From: Datisca glomerata | Lineage: Eukaryota > Streptophyta > Magnoliopsida > Cucurbitales > Datiscaceae | Direction: 5' to 3' | NCBI GenBank assembly: GCA_003255025.1 | Contig: QANY01011952.1 | Coordinates: forward strand, 251,427 to 315,426 | Length of the DNA: 64,000 nt | Position numbers and translations under genes: made by a program | The notes under the pieces: model-generated | What the model was told of the DNA's origin: nothing | Databases searched by the model: none | What the model saw: the letters and a program-made list of their open reading frames with translations, nothing else | In this document: piece after piece, positions 46,454-58,044 of the stretch | How the letters are laid out: each line of letters starts with the position of its first letter | Numbering within the stretch: the first letter of the stretch is position 1

Positions 46454-46578
46454 TACCGACGTCTTTTTTTACAACTTTTTAGCAACAAAAATTCCATTAC
46501 TAAAAAACTTTACCAACAATTTTGTAGCTTTTAGTGACAAAATAACTCGGTCGCTGATTGGTGAATTTCTTGTAGTGC
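46454..46578 (-). mobile_element. CACTA-type terminus (solo fragment)
   Basis: Ends ...ggtgaatttcttgtagtg, the inverse of a CACTACAAGAAATTC terminus, preceded by subterminal-like 'agtgacaaaataactcggtcgctg' motifs. No partner end was found. Confidence 0.55.
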
Positions 46579-47395
46579 AGAAGAGTGTGACAGAAGAGAT
46601 ATTAAGCAATCAAGGAAGCTAGCCCGTTAGCTAGTATACCAAGAATAGTTGTCGAACCGGTGTAATCAATCCTCTAGTTGAAGAATAATGGAGAGCAAGA
46701 AAGACGGTGCCATTAGTATGCTGCAAGGGAAGAGCATTAGAAGAGTGCGAAGGGATATGTCCTGATTTTTTTTCCTTTAGTGTTTTGGTCACACACATTA
46801 GTTGGCACCTTTTGAGTAGTTCATTATTAATTTAAATTTAGTTGTCGACCAATTCAAATTAGAGGTACACTCAATCGACCAATTTTTTTTTAAAATTAGA
46901 AGCACCACTTGAAGTGGTGCTCAACAGAATTAAACAATTGAAAGTCATGAAATATTATTGTTTTCCCAAATTTTATTAAATGTTGTGTTATAATTAACTC
47001 TTCACGGGTTTTGTGGTCACTAAAACATTATATTTTATTTTTTAAAAACTAATTTGCTTTTCATTAACTTAAACCCAACTCGTTAATAAATATTATGTCT
47101 TTCTCTTATAGGCTACACCACGTAAAACTCATACACAAAATGGTAAACAAGAATTACTCATAACACCTTTCCAAAAGTCACTTAATTTTTTGCCATTATT
47201 CTCGCTTCTAAATGTCATCAAATCAACCAGTCATTTCAAATCTAATGATTATATGTGAGTTTTTCAATCTCAAGATCAGGAGTTCAAATCTCACGTGATA
47301 TCTCACTCCCTTAAAAAAAAGTCACCAAATCAAAACTAAAAAAACATTTTCTAATATACATTTCTAATCTACTATTACTAACCATTGAAGGGGTA
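46579..47395. other. Intergenic DNA upstream of peptide gene 2
   Basis: No gene seen to about 47080. From about 47085 it is similar to the 36440-36650 region of gene 1, so the gene duplication carried at least about 350 bases of promoter. Confidence 0.6.
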
Positions 47396-47403
47396 ATATC
47401 ACC

Positions 47404-47411
47404 CTATAAAA
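47404..47411 (+). promoter_or_regulatory. TATA box of cysteine-rich peptide gene 2
   Basis: ctataaaa, 85 bases before the ATG, in the same conserved context as gene 1. A CACCACGTAAAA G-box-like site lies about 290 bases further upstream. Confidence 0.7.
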
Positions 47412-47495
47412 CCATGCACATATTCCTCAGTATTTGCAAACTATTAAACAATAGAAAAAAATTCCTCATAGAACGTGATATAATTAAGTAAAGAA

Positions 47496-47843
47496 ATGGG
47501 AAGTGGCATGAAGGGATCGATTACAATGAAGGCACTGGCAATTTTAGCTTTGCTTTTAGTTACTTGTCGAGTTAGATCTGAAGATGTTGACGTCTCTCCA
47601 TCTTATCCTCCTTCTGAAGCCTCTTCTTCAGTTACATCTTCATCTGAACTGGACTTTCTTGAACTTGTTGCGGGTGCGATTCTTTTGCCAAAAGCTCTTA
47701 AGTTGGCTAAACCAGCAGTTAAGAATGTTGGTTGCTTTGGACAATGTATGAAGCTGCAATGTAGAGGCAAATCATCCGAAACCAGCATGAAGACTTGCCC
47801 TGGTTTTTGTGCTAAACAATGCGCTGTGAAGAGGAAACCATGA
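47496..47843 (+). CDS. Small secreted cysteine-rich peptide, copy 2 (115 aa)
   Basis: A 115-residue paralogue of 36753-37100: same signal peptide layout (ALAILALLLVTCRVRS, cut before EDVD), Pro/Ser linker (SPSYPPSEASSS), hydrophobic segment and six-cysteine C-terminus spaced C-x3-C-x4-C-x11-C-x3-C-x3-C (one residue more in the middle loop than copy 1), ending VKRKP. Most differences lie in the signal peptide and linker; KNVGCFGQCM, CPGFCAKQCA and KRKP are unchanged. Conservation of the cysteine core with an open frame suggests both copies are functional. The plus frame is preferred over the overlapping minus frame (47851-47603) because it has the signal peptide, TATA box and paralogue. Family not identified; a defence or signalling peptide is possible but unproven. 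Confidence 0.85.
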   Translation: MGSGMKGSITMKALAILALLLVTCRVRSEDVDVSPSYPPSEASSSVTSSSELDFLELVAGAILLPKALKLAKPAVKNVGCFGQCMKLQCRGKSSETSMKTCPGFCAKQCAVKRKP

Positions 47844-47866
47844 GCTTTCACTCTGTGTTGTACATG

Positions 47867-47999
47867 GTATGTACTGTGACATCTTCTTTTGTAAATTCAG
47901 AGAGATTGACCAAATTTAAACTTGACCAAATTGACGTGCGGTAGTCTAGAATTAGACTTACAAAAATTAATTTCTAACGATTTATTTTCATTGTGACAG
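47867..47999 (+). other. Probable intron in the 3' UTR of peptide gene 2
   Basis: GTATGT...TGTGACAG at the position equivalent to 37124-37471. The downstream exon holds AATAAA at 48044-48049. Confidence 0.65.
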
Positions 48000-48099
48000 A
48001 GGCGGAGAAAGTGAAAGCAGTCAACTCTACTAATTACCATAAGAATAAAGGCTTATTCACGTTGTTTTGTTGCTTGTATGTTTTATTATACTAATGCCT

Positions 48100-48676
48100 A
48101 TGTAGTATTTATCTTTACACACTCTAATAATGAATAAATGAAGATACTTTTTGCCATGTTAAGGGCAAGTATCTGTTCTTATATATGCATGTCTTTGTAT
48201 AATCTATAGTCTTATAAATTTATCTATACTTGTATCATATTAAAAGGGATTAAAGTGAAAAAGTTTTAAATTTTTTTATTCACTTAAGCCCTTTAAAATA
48301 TACTACAAATTGTACCTCTTTTTTCATTTATTTATTTACATAATGGAATTCTAAAAGTTCCAGTAAAATTAACTATTTTATCATATTATGTAACTATGCA
48401 TATGATGTCCGTAAATATGAATTTCAAGGTCTTTTTCATATAATGAATATTTATTTTTAAGTTAAAGAATAATTCACAATTCGTTAGCAATCGTTAAAAA
48501 TTGATACTATGCAATATTTAAGTTAGTATTTTATAATATTACGTAATTAGGAATGTGAGGGTTTATAATATGAATCTCAGTATCAATTTTATATAATGAA
48601 TATTTATTTTTAATCAATAATAATTTATTCATTAGAAATTTTGTGAAATTGATATGCAATATTTTAATATTATGAG
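48100..48676. other. AT-rich intergenic DNA, no gene seen
   Basis: Contains a loosely repeated segment ('tatgaatttcaaggtcttttt'-like at about 48417 and 48570, each followed by 'atataatgaatatttatttttaa'). No coding signal. Confidence 0.5.
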
Positions 48677-49219
48677 TGTAAAGGAAAAAATTCACGGTTT
48701 TAGAGAATTGGTCGTGAATTTTCTATATTATAATGAAAAAATAAAGAGTAAATATCAATAAGTAATAAACTCCATGATACCACATGAAGACTTTGCTTAT
48801 ATTTTATTATAGAGAAATGTTTACAAGGCTAATGTAAGCTAGATATTGTGCTTATTTTTTTATGTGTATTGATGGTTGTTGAATGTCTCTTTAAAGTTAC
48901 ATCTTGCTTCTATTTACAAGTTTTCAATCAATTACATATAATCTGATACAACTTACGTAATTCTATCTAAAAATATGATCAACAGAATAAGATCTAGCTT
49001 ATCAACATTAACAACTACGTAAATCTTGACCGTCAGATCAATTCAATGGTCTTGATTAACTTCTTTTTGAATTGCCACGTTGGCAAACCATGTACTTTTT
49101 TCTGATTTGTCTCTTCTTCATAATCGTCTAGTTGATCCTACGGTTCTCGCTCTATCTTCTCTTCGATGGAGTCTTCAGTCTAGATCTTGTCACGTGTCAT
49201 TTAAAATTTTGTCTGTTCA
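48677..49219 (-). repeat. 3' LTR (543 bp)
   Basis: Direct copy of 58045-58622, TG...CA ended. On the inner side the minus strand ends ...taatggaggccaa before the LTR, a weak polypurine tract. Confidence 0.9.
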
Positions 49220-50339
49220 TTGGCCTCCATTACACTCAATAGAATTTTATTCGTTGAAGTGTAATAATTATCTTTTCTTATTTTGACTGACGTTAAGTTC
49301 TTCTATTCTCGTTTACAAATGCTTTGCCATTGATGATGATTACTTCTCCTTCATTTGATGTTATGTCGTTCTATTCCTTTCACAAATGGCTCGTTGATAG
49401 AATTTTTTTTTATGTTTTCTTTACTTTTCTTTTCCTTCTCTTGTACGTTAAGATCTGTGATAAAAATGTTGCATAAAAATAATAACATAATAATTTATTG
49501 AAATGAGTAAGGAATCACTACAAGAAATATGACATTCTACAAGAAGCAGAAATCCCTGTGAAAAGTAATCTACAGGGTTCTCGCGACACCTGTGACAACC
49601 CTTCATATTAAAAGTACACATTTTTCACGAGTCGTAATGTCTTCTATGAAGAACCCCTTGGTCTCTCACTTTTTACAGGATTTTTCAACTCCTATAGAAT
49701 TTTGTTTAATAGGGTTTTTAGACCCTTTTTGAATATATTCAACATATGTTCTTGATACTTGTGAATTAATTAGGGTTCTTGTAAATTAACTATTTTTATA
49801 GTTAATTTACATGTACCTAGTTTGCATACATATATAACACATTAAAAATTATATAACAACATCAATGAATCGCTTAATAACATTAATATATTTTTTAAGT
49901 TGCACAAAAGTACAATACAAAACTAAAAAATATCGAAAAGTATCAGCACTAAGTCTAATCAACCACATATCATCATTATTTGTTCTAAAAAACTAAAAGC
50001 ATCTAAATGTTTTACAAAATACTACAAAATAACCTCAAAGTTCAACTAAAATATCCTATAAAGCCCAAAGTCAGTTCTTCAAACTTTAGGCGTCCATGTT
50101 CAATAACTTCAAGTTATTGTAGGTCTTGCATTATAAAGAGAACGAAGTTTCCAACATTGAACTAAGTTAACACATTAAAATTTAATGCCAGCTAGTCTAG
50201 TTCATGTTGGAGTGAGCACCACTTAAAAAAATAAACTTAACTTTTATGTTAATGTAGGAGTATTACAACAAATACCACACTTAGACACACACCTTACACT
50301 TAGATACACCAAAGAGTTGACACCTTAATCCTAACCTTG

Positions 50340-51230
50340 CATACGACAAATCTTCTTTCTATTTCATTAGCTAGAGCCCAAACTTTGTCAAATAGACTGC
50401 CACAAACAGAATTCATCCGTGTTTTGAAAGAAATAAACTCAACATCACATATAAGTCTACAACAAACATAGTGACTAAATTGCAAGTCACTAATAAAAGT
50501 ATGGATATGGATGTATAATTTTAGGAAAATGTAGAAGACTAAAAGAAAATAACAATAAGTAGGCGGTGCCCCAATATCAATTATATTGAGCATTCAAATA
50601 ATGGAAGATAGTTAAACTGACAATTACCTTAAGTCATCTGCGTGGGAGTCTACAAGAACACATGGAGCATCACAGAAATGTTAGGGAAACAAGAACTGTC
50701 TTTATAACTCTCTATTTCCAAATAAAATTAGGCAATGATGTTATGACTTAGTTATAAAAACAAATAGTCATATAAGGCAACTAATGGTAGCCCAATTGAG
50801 TTGAATGGAATTGCTCTAATCAACCCTACTTTATTTACATCGACTTTTATTTTTTGCCGAACTAATTTATTGTTTATCTACAAAATCTGCCTACGTATAA
50901 ATAAATTAAATTTGAGATAAAAATCAACACAAAAATGCCAGCCATCACCTCTGCATCCTTGCAAGCAGGGATTTTCGAATACCTGGGATGAACTCTTTTC
51001 GGGGCATTTTCAAAGTGATTAGTTTCACCAGCACCATCATTCATCCCAAATTCCAATTCTTCACGTAGGTCGATTTTAGTTATGAGCTATGTAGACCCCA
51101 AAACGTCATCACGAATTATTTGCAAAACCATTAGTTTTCTACCAGCAGGTATGGAACAATTCTCGCCATCGAGAACCTTTTCAAAAAAATCACTCCACTC
51201 CCATCCTTTCATAACCCATAACCGTTAAAT
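50340..51230 (-). pseudogene. Captured exons resembling a DDT-domain chromatin protein
   Basis: Exon at about 51225-50949 reads MKGWEWSDFFEKVLDGENCS, IPAGRKLMVLQIIRDDVLGS, a stop, KIDLREELEFGMNDGAGE and KRVHPRYSKIPACKDAEV, ending at a GTGATG donor. A second block at about 50465-50340 reads EFISFKTRMNSVCGSLFDKV and WALANEIERRFVVC. The 'GRxLMVLQIxCDDVLDSEELRxEIDxREExEVG ... RRVHPRYSKTxACKD' pattern is one I associate with plant DDT-domain proteins (DDR4-like); this is from memory. One internal stop. The intron between the blocks is retained, so the capture was from genomic DNA. No gene product is expected. Confidence 0.5.
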
Positions 51231-53539
51231 ATCGGACCAAGTAAACATGCCAAGTTAATGTATCCAACAAGCTCCAATCTATACACCTTCTAGAAACAGT
51301 AAAAATACTATCAGAAACACCAAAGGTAAGAGTTATAAAAAATAAAACTTATATGTATCACGAGTCCCTGCCTTTTTTATTGCCAGAAATGGGTCACCCA
51401 TCCTTCATGATTAGATGCCTAGAAATTCCTACTTTACTCTATCATCATGTGAAGATTATGTGTCTGCTTCTTTTTAGGGTTTGATCTTCGGAAAACTAAG
51501 AACAGTCAGTCTGATAAACTCCATTTTTCTTTACTGGAACATATCAATCTCTTCAATCGGTGGACCAAAAATCCCTTTATTAGCTAATGTTGAGGAAAAC
51601 CAGAAACATTATGTGTATTTTACGATAAAAAATTAGAACGTGGACTATAATTGACTAAGATCCTCATAAAAATGACTATAATAAATAAAGAAATCAATTA
51701 TCACATGAAGAAGGTAATTTTTGTTTGCTACATATCTGGACCTGTGTTTGTGATTTACCAAAATCAAGATAAGGATACAGAGGCAGTATACATTATAACT
51801 TCTGCATAGAATATACCTTCTAAGAATCCACCCGTTGCCCCATGTATGTTGTAAAACTTTTCCACAGTAAATTAAATATAGAAAGGCCATTGCAACATTT
51901 TAGGATATCTAACAGATGAGATATTACAAGTAGAAAATGCAGCAGATGTATGTGGTTTTTGAGTAATGCATGACTAGGAGTACAATGCGGAGATATATCA
52001 AATCTATGAGCGAGAAGTGACTAATAAAGTGAGTGCACAATTGCATCTGAGCACGTGTCTGCATGTCTGTGCACGTATGAGAGTGAGAGAAGGAGGGAGG
52101 GAGGGAGCTACACCATGAAGACTTCAAGATGCAAAAGTTTAATTTGAATAGATTAAGGGTGGTAGTAGAGGAGGTACCTACAGACAACCTAACAACACTC
52201 CAGTTGAAGTCAGAACAACCCTATCTAAAACAATTCTTAAGGGGCATACATGCTCTGCTACAGTTTTAACAGAAGCTGCTTTCTGCTTCAATATGAAAAT
52301 GGAGGAAAAAATTAAATAGCCATACCAGCATATTAAAGAAAATTACTAAGGAGATAAAGCACTGGCTCTAAGAGGCAATACCTCATCTTCAGTGGCAGGA
52401 ACTAGTGAAATATGATGCGAGGCATGAGACATACCAAAATGGTACAAACTGGAGTTCTGAAACCAGATTGCTAAACAGGATTTATGTAAGCATATTCATA
52501 TCAACATATGAGAATATAAATATAAAAACTGAAAAAAGACATATGCGCAAAGGAATAACCATTTGACTTAGACGTAGAAACTCACCAAAATAATATCTTC
52601 AAGACAATCCAATCATTTGAGAGTGAACATATTTCTCAGAAAATCCAATAGTATTTATTTATCAAAAATAAAAACTAAGAAAGAGCAATAAAATCAAACC
52701 CAAATTGTACAATTATGTAGAGATGGGACGTTGTCGGTGACGATGGAGAAAAACACAGAAGGGACTCTTCATGATTTTGGTTCTCTAAAAAACTAGAAAC
52801 ACAAATCAAAGCTAGAATTAGTTTATAGCTATTATCTATGATATATAATTACTATAATAGAATGAAACAATGAAGCTGTGAAGATTCAAAAATCAAATAT
52901 CAATCAGAGAAAACACGATCAAAAATCAATGTTTTTCTCTCTATCTTTGATATATTAATGAAGAAAAATCCAAAAAAAACTATATCTGATTTACAAGCTT
53001 TCCTAAGAAACCCAAGCGAATGAGCGAGATTAGGGCAAACATATGAAGAAGAATCAGATTCACACATTTAATGGAACAAACGAAGTCGTGAACGGTAAAG
53101 CCAATAGATGCGAAGAGCCCTCGCCACTCACCTGATCGTGTGCAAGTGTCTGAGTTTCAGAGAAATCACACACTAAAGCAAGAACAATCACGCCATGTCT
53201 CTCCTTATGTGGTCAGAGTTGAGAGAGGGAGCTACAAGTGAGAGCTTCGAGAGAGAATACTATGGGAATTACGGATCTATCTCACGAAGAAATTGAGAGA
53301 GGAGACTGAAGAGGGATGGGTTTGAGTGTGTAATCGAGAGCCTCTCTTCACTAAAACTCACTCCCACTTATTTTTTTTAAATCCCGCTTCCCTTAAAAAA
53401 TTTCATCTGGCTGATTTTTTAACTTTGAACATAAAATTTATATAAGATTCGTAAAGAGTCTTGTTGTTTCGAGTTTTTTACAGGAGGAGACTATAAACCC
53501 TGTATTTAAATATTATAGAATGTCATATTTGTTGTAGTG
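51231..53539. other. CACTA 2 remainder, unassigned
   Basis: About 2.3 kb with probable introns and a leader of the captured gene (GA-rich 53200-53340 looks like a 5' UTR on the minus strand) and subterminal DNA. No further protein recognised. Confidence 0.45.
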
Positions 53540-53597
53540 AATGAGTGTAACGTTTCATAATTTCATTATAGGGATACGCCACATGTTTATTGGTAAA

Positions 53598-53797
53598 GTT
53601 TCTCCCGTTTCCTTTGCTACAGGCTCAATAACAGAGTTTCTCTCATTTCTTTTGCTACGGTCTCATTGAAGAATTTATCTCGTTTCCTTTGTTACGGGCT
53701 CATTCGAGAGTTTCTCCCGTTTCCTTTACTACAAGCTCATTAGAGAGTTTCTCCCATTTCCTTTGCTACATGCTCATTAGAGAGTTTCTCCCATTTT
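53598..53797. repeat. 37 bp tandem repeat
   Basis: Five and a half units with the core 'gagtttctcccgtttccttt' and 'gctacaagctcattaga', spaced 36-38 bases. Confidence 0.9.
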
Positions 53798-54199
53798 CGA
53801 GGACTTAGGTTCAAATAAATAACTATGTCCCTATTTTCATTATGAGAGAAAGACTTAAGAACTGCTCATGACTTATGTTCAAATAAAAAATCATGGCCCA
53901 GTTTTTAAGCTTGCTTCTCATTCATATTTTAACATATAATCATGAGTATTTCTCGCTTTGTGAGAAGCTTCAACTTGATCTTGAGAAGACTTGATTTGAT
54001 CATTTCCATTTACAAGTATTTTTTGGAACACGTGATACAATTTTTCAAGCTACCATTTGATAGACTGTTGTTAATCTCCCCGTTGAGGATGTTGCTGTCA
54101 ACCTTTATGCTGGAGATGTCATTGTTGATGCAACTATAGTCTTTTATATGTTTTTGTAATTTTTCTTTTTTCAAGACTTAGCAAATTTCATCTATTCTT
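53798..54199. other. LTR-element internal DNA with a possible antisense-ORF tail
   Basis: One plus frame gives VEDVAVNLYAGDVIVDATI near 54090, reminiscent in position and style of the C-terminal tail of the antisense ORF of gypsy element 1 (VEDSVNASTEDTTVEDP). Weak; otherwise no gene. Confidence 0.25.
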
Positions 54200-54860
54200 T
54201 CATCTTACTTTGCTTCTCACTTTGTTTTTCTTTGTCCACTTTCCCTTTCTTTACTTTCTCTTTTCATTTTCCATTTCTTCTTTTCGGTTTCCTTTAGAAG
54301 ATGATGCTGCAAACATCATTCCTCACGGACTTGAGTTTTTTGGCAGCTCAGGGGTTCGTTTTCCTTTAGAAGATGAAATATCTTCATGGACATAAGTTTT
54401 TTTAAGCTCAAGGGTCTGTTTCCTTTAGAAGACGATGTTCATAGGCAACAATCTTCATAGACTTAAGTTTTTTAAGCTTAAAGGCTCGTTTCCTTTAACT
54501 ATGTCTTTTCCCATTTAATCTTGCACTTTCCCTTTTTTAATTTCCTTTTGAAGCTTCATTTGGTTCTCAATTTGTTTTCCTTTGTTTTATTTCTTTTCCT
54601 TTACTCCCACTTTCACATTTCTTCATTTCTCCTTTCTGGTTTCTTTTAGAGGATGATGCTGCATACATCATTCCTCAAAGACTTGAGCTTCTTGGCAGCT
54701 TAGGGACCTCTTTTCCTATAGAAGATGAATGTCTTTGTGGACTTATGTTCTTCCTGAACTTAGGGGCCCAATTCCTTTAGAAGACAATGCGCATATGCAA
54801 CAATCTTCATGGACTTAAGCTTTTTTAAGCTTCGGGGCCCGTTTCCTTTCCAGCTCCTTG
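54200..54860 (-). repeat. 58-60 bp tandem repeat, inverted homologue of 1507-1960
   Basis: Units contain 'tcatggacataagtt', 'aagctcaagggtctg' and 'tttcctttagaagat'. The inverse of 1840-1960 matches 54200-54340 in order, including the flanking pyrimidine-rich stretch and 'aacatcattcctca', so homology goes beyond the repeat itself. Confidence 0.8.
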
Positions 54861-54913
54861 CTAGAGTTTCTCCAGTTTACTTTTGCATTTTCTTTTTCTC
54901 GTACACAAATATT

Positions 54914-55520
54914 CCGTAAAGATTTTTTAGAAGCTGACTTCTATAGCTTTGTAATGATATATGATTGTCACGTAACTCTTCTCGTGTTGGTGAAGTTCAG
55001 TAAATGAAGCCAACTTTTTTGCACAATTTTCTTCCTTGAACAACCTTCACAAAAATTATTATCTTTTATTGTGAACTCAAAAATTAATTCTGTAAAATTC
55101 TTCAAGAAGTAGACTTCTATATCATTGTAATAATATATGAATTTTCATGTAGTCGGGCTCCCAATTGATACAGTGTAATTTTTGAAATTTTCTGTTCTAC
55201 ATAATCTTTGCTCCTGAACAGCATGTACAAAACTACCATAACTTTTGGTCGCGATCTCCAAATTGAATTTTATGAAATTCTCCAAGAAGTAGACTTTCTT
55301 ATCTTTCTAACGGTATATGATTCATGATGTAATCAGCCCCCAGTTAGTACAGATTAATTTCAGAAATTTACGGTTATGCATAATCTATTTTTCCGAACGA
55401 CCTGTACGAAAACCATCATAATTTTTGCTCCGGAGTTCCAAATTGAATTCTGTAAAATTCTCCATGAAAACAACTTTCATATCTTTGTAATTATAAGATT
55501 TTCAATGTAATTTTGATTTC
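54914..55520. repeat. About 180 bp tandem repeat (3-4 units)
   Basis: The core 'tctccaagaagtagactt' recurs at about 54928, 55105, 55285 and 55465 (spacing 177, 180, 180). The units also share 'ttccaaattgaattctgt', 'atatgattttcatgtaat' and 'gtacaaaaccatcataa'. Confidence 0.85.
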
Positions 55521-55543
55521 AAATTTTTCCGTTTCAGTTTCCA

Positions 55544-55832
55544 TTCCGTTCCCATTGTCAAGACAATTCCATTCTCGTTGTCAAGACAATTCCGTTCCCG
55601 TCGTCAAGTCAATTCCATTTCCATCGTCAAGACAATTTCATTGCCGTCATCAAGACAATTCTGGTTCCATCGTGAATATAATTCTATTCCCGTTGTGAAG
55701 ACAATTCCATTTCCATCGTCACGACGTCTCTGTTCCCGTAGTAACGACCTATCCGTTTCTATCATCAAGATAATTTTGTTTCTGTCGTCAAAATATTTTC
55801 ATTCCCCGTCGTCCTGACATTTCAGTTCTCGT
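55544..55832. repeat. 23 bp minisatellite
   Basis: About twelve units of 23 bases, form ttccattcccgtcgtcaagacaa with substitutions. They encode no protein; the two overlapping open frames here are a by-product of the period. Confidence 0.95.
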
Positions 55833-56290
55833 TGTTTGTTCATCTCTTACTTTTCTGCACTTTTGCACATAGAAAAAAGAAAGAGAAAAATCCTTGAATA
55901 TACACCAATCTAGATCTTATGTTTTCGTCCATCAAGCAAGAAAGAATTTCTCACGTTTTTTTAACTTGAGATAAGCTTAAATTCAAAATTTGAATCCAAA
56001 ATTCGACTTGATTTTAAAATTTAAAATTTAAAAAAAATATAATTGTAACAAGTTTCAGATAAGATGTTTGAAAATTCAAAATATGATTTAAAATTTGAAT
56101 TCAAATTCAAATTTAGGATAATCTTATCAAAGTAAATTTTAGATAAGATATTAATTATTCAAAATATGATAATCCTATCATTTCAGATAAAATATTTTGA
56201 AATTTAAAATATAAAATTAGAATTAGAATTCCAAGATAATCTTATCCAAACAAGTTCCAGATAATATATTTTATTGTAAACCTTTGTAAC
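55833..56290. other. LTR-element internal DNA, no gene seen
   Basis: AT-rich, with loosely repeated 'agataagatatt...aaaatatgata' phrases at 56055-56270. Confidence 0.5.
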
Positions 56291-56629
56291 TAGGGTGTTC
56301 ACAGTTCGTTTCGGCAATAAAATTGAACCGAACTAAATTGTGGATTTTAAAAGAATTGAACCAAACTGAACAGGGAGTTTCGATTCGGTTCTTTAGTTCG
56401 GTATTATTAACTAAATTTTTTTTAATTGATATTATTGAAAACAAATAAAAAATAAAAAAATTGTTTTGGTTCGGTTCGGTTTTATATGAAAATATATATA
56501 AAAAATATTAACTTAATATTTCAGTTCGGTTCGAAAACCACTAAAATTCTAAACTGAACTGAACCAAACACATATAAAGAGCCAACCGAACCGGTCATTT
56601 TCGGTTTGGTTTGATTTTGAACACCCCTA
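56291..56629. mobile_element. Small hAT-type element, 339 bp, TSD TTTGTAAC/TTTATAAC
   Basis: Ends TAGGGTGTTCA / TGAACACCCCTA inverted. It is flanked by 8 bp copies differing at one base (56283-56290 TTTGTAAC and 56630-56637 TTTATAAC). The interior is rich in 'ggttcggtt'/'aaccgaac' inverted phrases. No coding capacity. Confidence 0.85.
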
Positions 56630-58024
56630 TTTATAACACATGCATCAAATTGATTTAACAAGTTCTTTGAATTTTCCATGACATTTTTTAGAATAATATT
56701 GGCTTAAAAAATATGCCAAATAATAATTTAAAATAATATGAAAGGAATGGGTTTACCATTTTTCCATTTTCGTTCTCGTTCCCACGATGTTTCTATTGTC
56801 GTTATCACGATGGTTTGCGCTCCCAGTTTTCCTTTGAAGCTTCCCGTTCGCAGCTTCTGTTTTGAATTTTAGGATATTTCTAGAATCCATTTGATGTAGT
56901 GGTCAAATAGATCTAAATTTGATTTCCGTTCAGGCAAGCTGCTGGTATTTGTTCTAGATTTAAAGCTTTGAATCTAGGGAAAAGACCTGAGCAAAATTAT
57001 TGGTTCCTGTCAAAGGAAACGTTGCATCTTCTTCTCTCCCTATAGTACAGATTTGGACAGATGTCTAGAATCTAGATTCACCTTCGAATTCTGATGCCCC
57101 CACCAGATCTTCAAAATTATTTCTTATTTGGTATTTGATTTCATGACGTGGGTTGACTTTGGGTGTTGTCCTTTTGATGCTCCTTCAACTCATTTATGGA
57201 GGCAAGATCGAATTAACTCATTTTAATGTAGTTGATCAATTTGAGTGTTCAATCATCAAAGGAAGAGTTGAACAAAATGCAATTGAAACATAAGCTTTAA
57301 TAATCTCTTACTGTCAATATCTCCTATAAAAATTTTTTAATGTTGAAATTGAAACAAAAATAGCCGTGATTCTTTTATGAGATATAATAAATCATCATAA
57401 TACTTTGTAAATCAACATAATACTTTGATAATTGTTTACAATTGTTAAGAGGCTAAAGAAATTTAATTTATAAATAAAACTAATATGTTTATATAAATTC
57501 ACATATTAGTAAGATAAAGTCAATCACGTTTTTTGAGATAAATTTAACTTAAAGGTTTGACTTAACATGCAAATTCAAAATTGAATTTAAAATTTAAGCT
57601 CAAAATACAGTAATCAGAAATTTTTTTGGATAAAATATCATCCATATAGTTTAAACATTATTTTAACAAAACCCTTCAAGCTTTTCTAAAAATTTTCAGA
57701 TCTATTCGTCCTCCATTTTTTTTAATGTCAAAAAATATGATAAGAATACAGAACATATGCCATTTTCCGTCTATGACTAGTGTCGTTCTAGTTTGAATGC
57801 TCGTTAGTTGCATGTTTATGGGCGCCTTCAAGGTTCCGTAGTGTGTTCATCTCTTGCATGTTCATGCATTGTCACCATGTCTTTCACTTCTTCTTCTTTC
57901 TCTTTTTTTTCATGATTCCTTTGCTCAGACGCTCTCTTTCTAGTTCAAGTCTCTTGATAGAAGTGGCGGCGTCATATATGTTCATCACTGGATGGGAGAT
58001 GAGAATCTTGACTGTGTTAATTCG
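56630..58024. other. LTR-element internal DNA, 5' side, no recognisable gag-pol
   Basis: A short echo of the 23 bp repeat at 56760-56830. At 57860-58010 the minus strand reads ATSIKRLELERERLSKG, possibly the start of a degenerate gag-like frame. Otherwise nothing recognised. Confidence 0.4.
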
Positions 58025-58044
58025 CTCTCAACGAGAGTACCAAA
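58025..58044 (-). promoter_or_regulatory. Primer-binding-site region of the LTR element
   Basis: tttggtactctcgttgagag directly follows the 5' LTR end (...CTTTACA) on the minus strand. The priming tRNA was not identified. Confidence 0.5.

Larger units (their letters stand above)
49516..53539 (-). mobile_element. CACTA (En/Spm) element 2, 4024 bp, TSD AAT, with captured exons
   Basis: Starts CACTACAAGAAATATGACAT and ends with the inverse of CACTACAACAAATATGACAT. It is flanked by identical AAT (49513-49515 and 53540-53542). No CACTA transposase found. It carries minus-strand exons of a host-like gene (50340-51230) and a likely leader exon with a GTGAGT donor near 53130. Confidence 0.9.

Noticed and set aside
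47603..47851. Minus-strand frame of 82 residues, and its equivalents at 36863-37108 and 43049-43234
   Set aside because: They are conserved only because they lie opposite the cysteine-rich peptide genes; the plus strand has the signal peptide, TATA box and AATAAA.
49513..53542. Reading the exon-like blocks at 50340-51230 as a resident host gene
   Set aside because: They lie wholly inside a CACTA element with matching ends and TSD, contain a stop, and lack the rest of the gene.
55513..55817. Two overlapping frames of 61 and 79 residues with repeating motifs
   Set aside because: A 23 base minisatellite stays open in more than one frame; the repetition is of DNA, not of a protein design.
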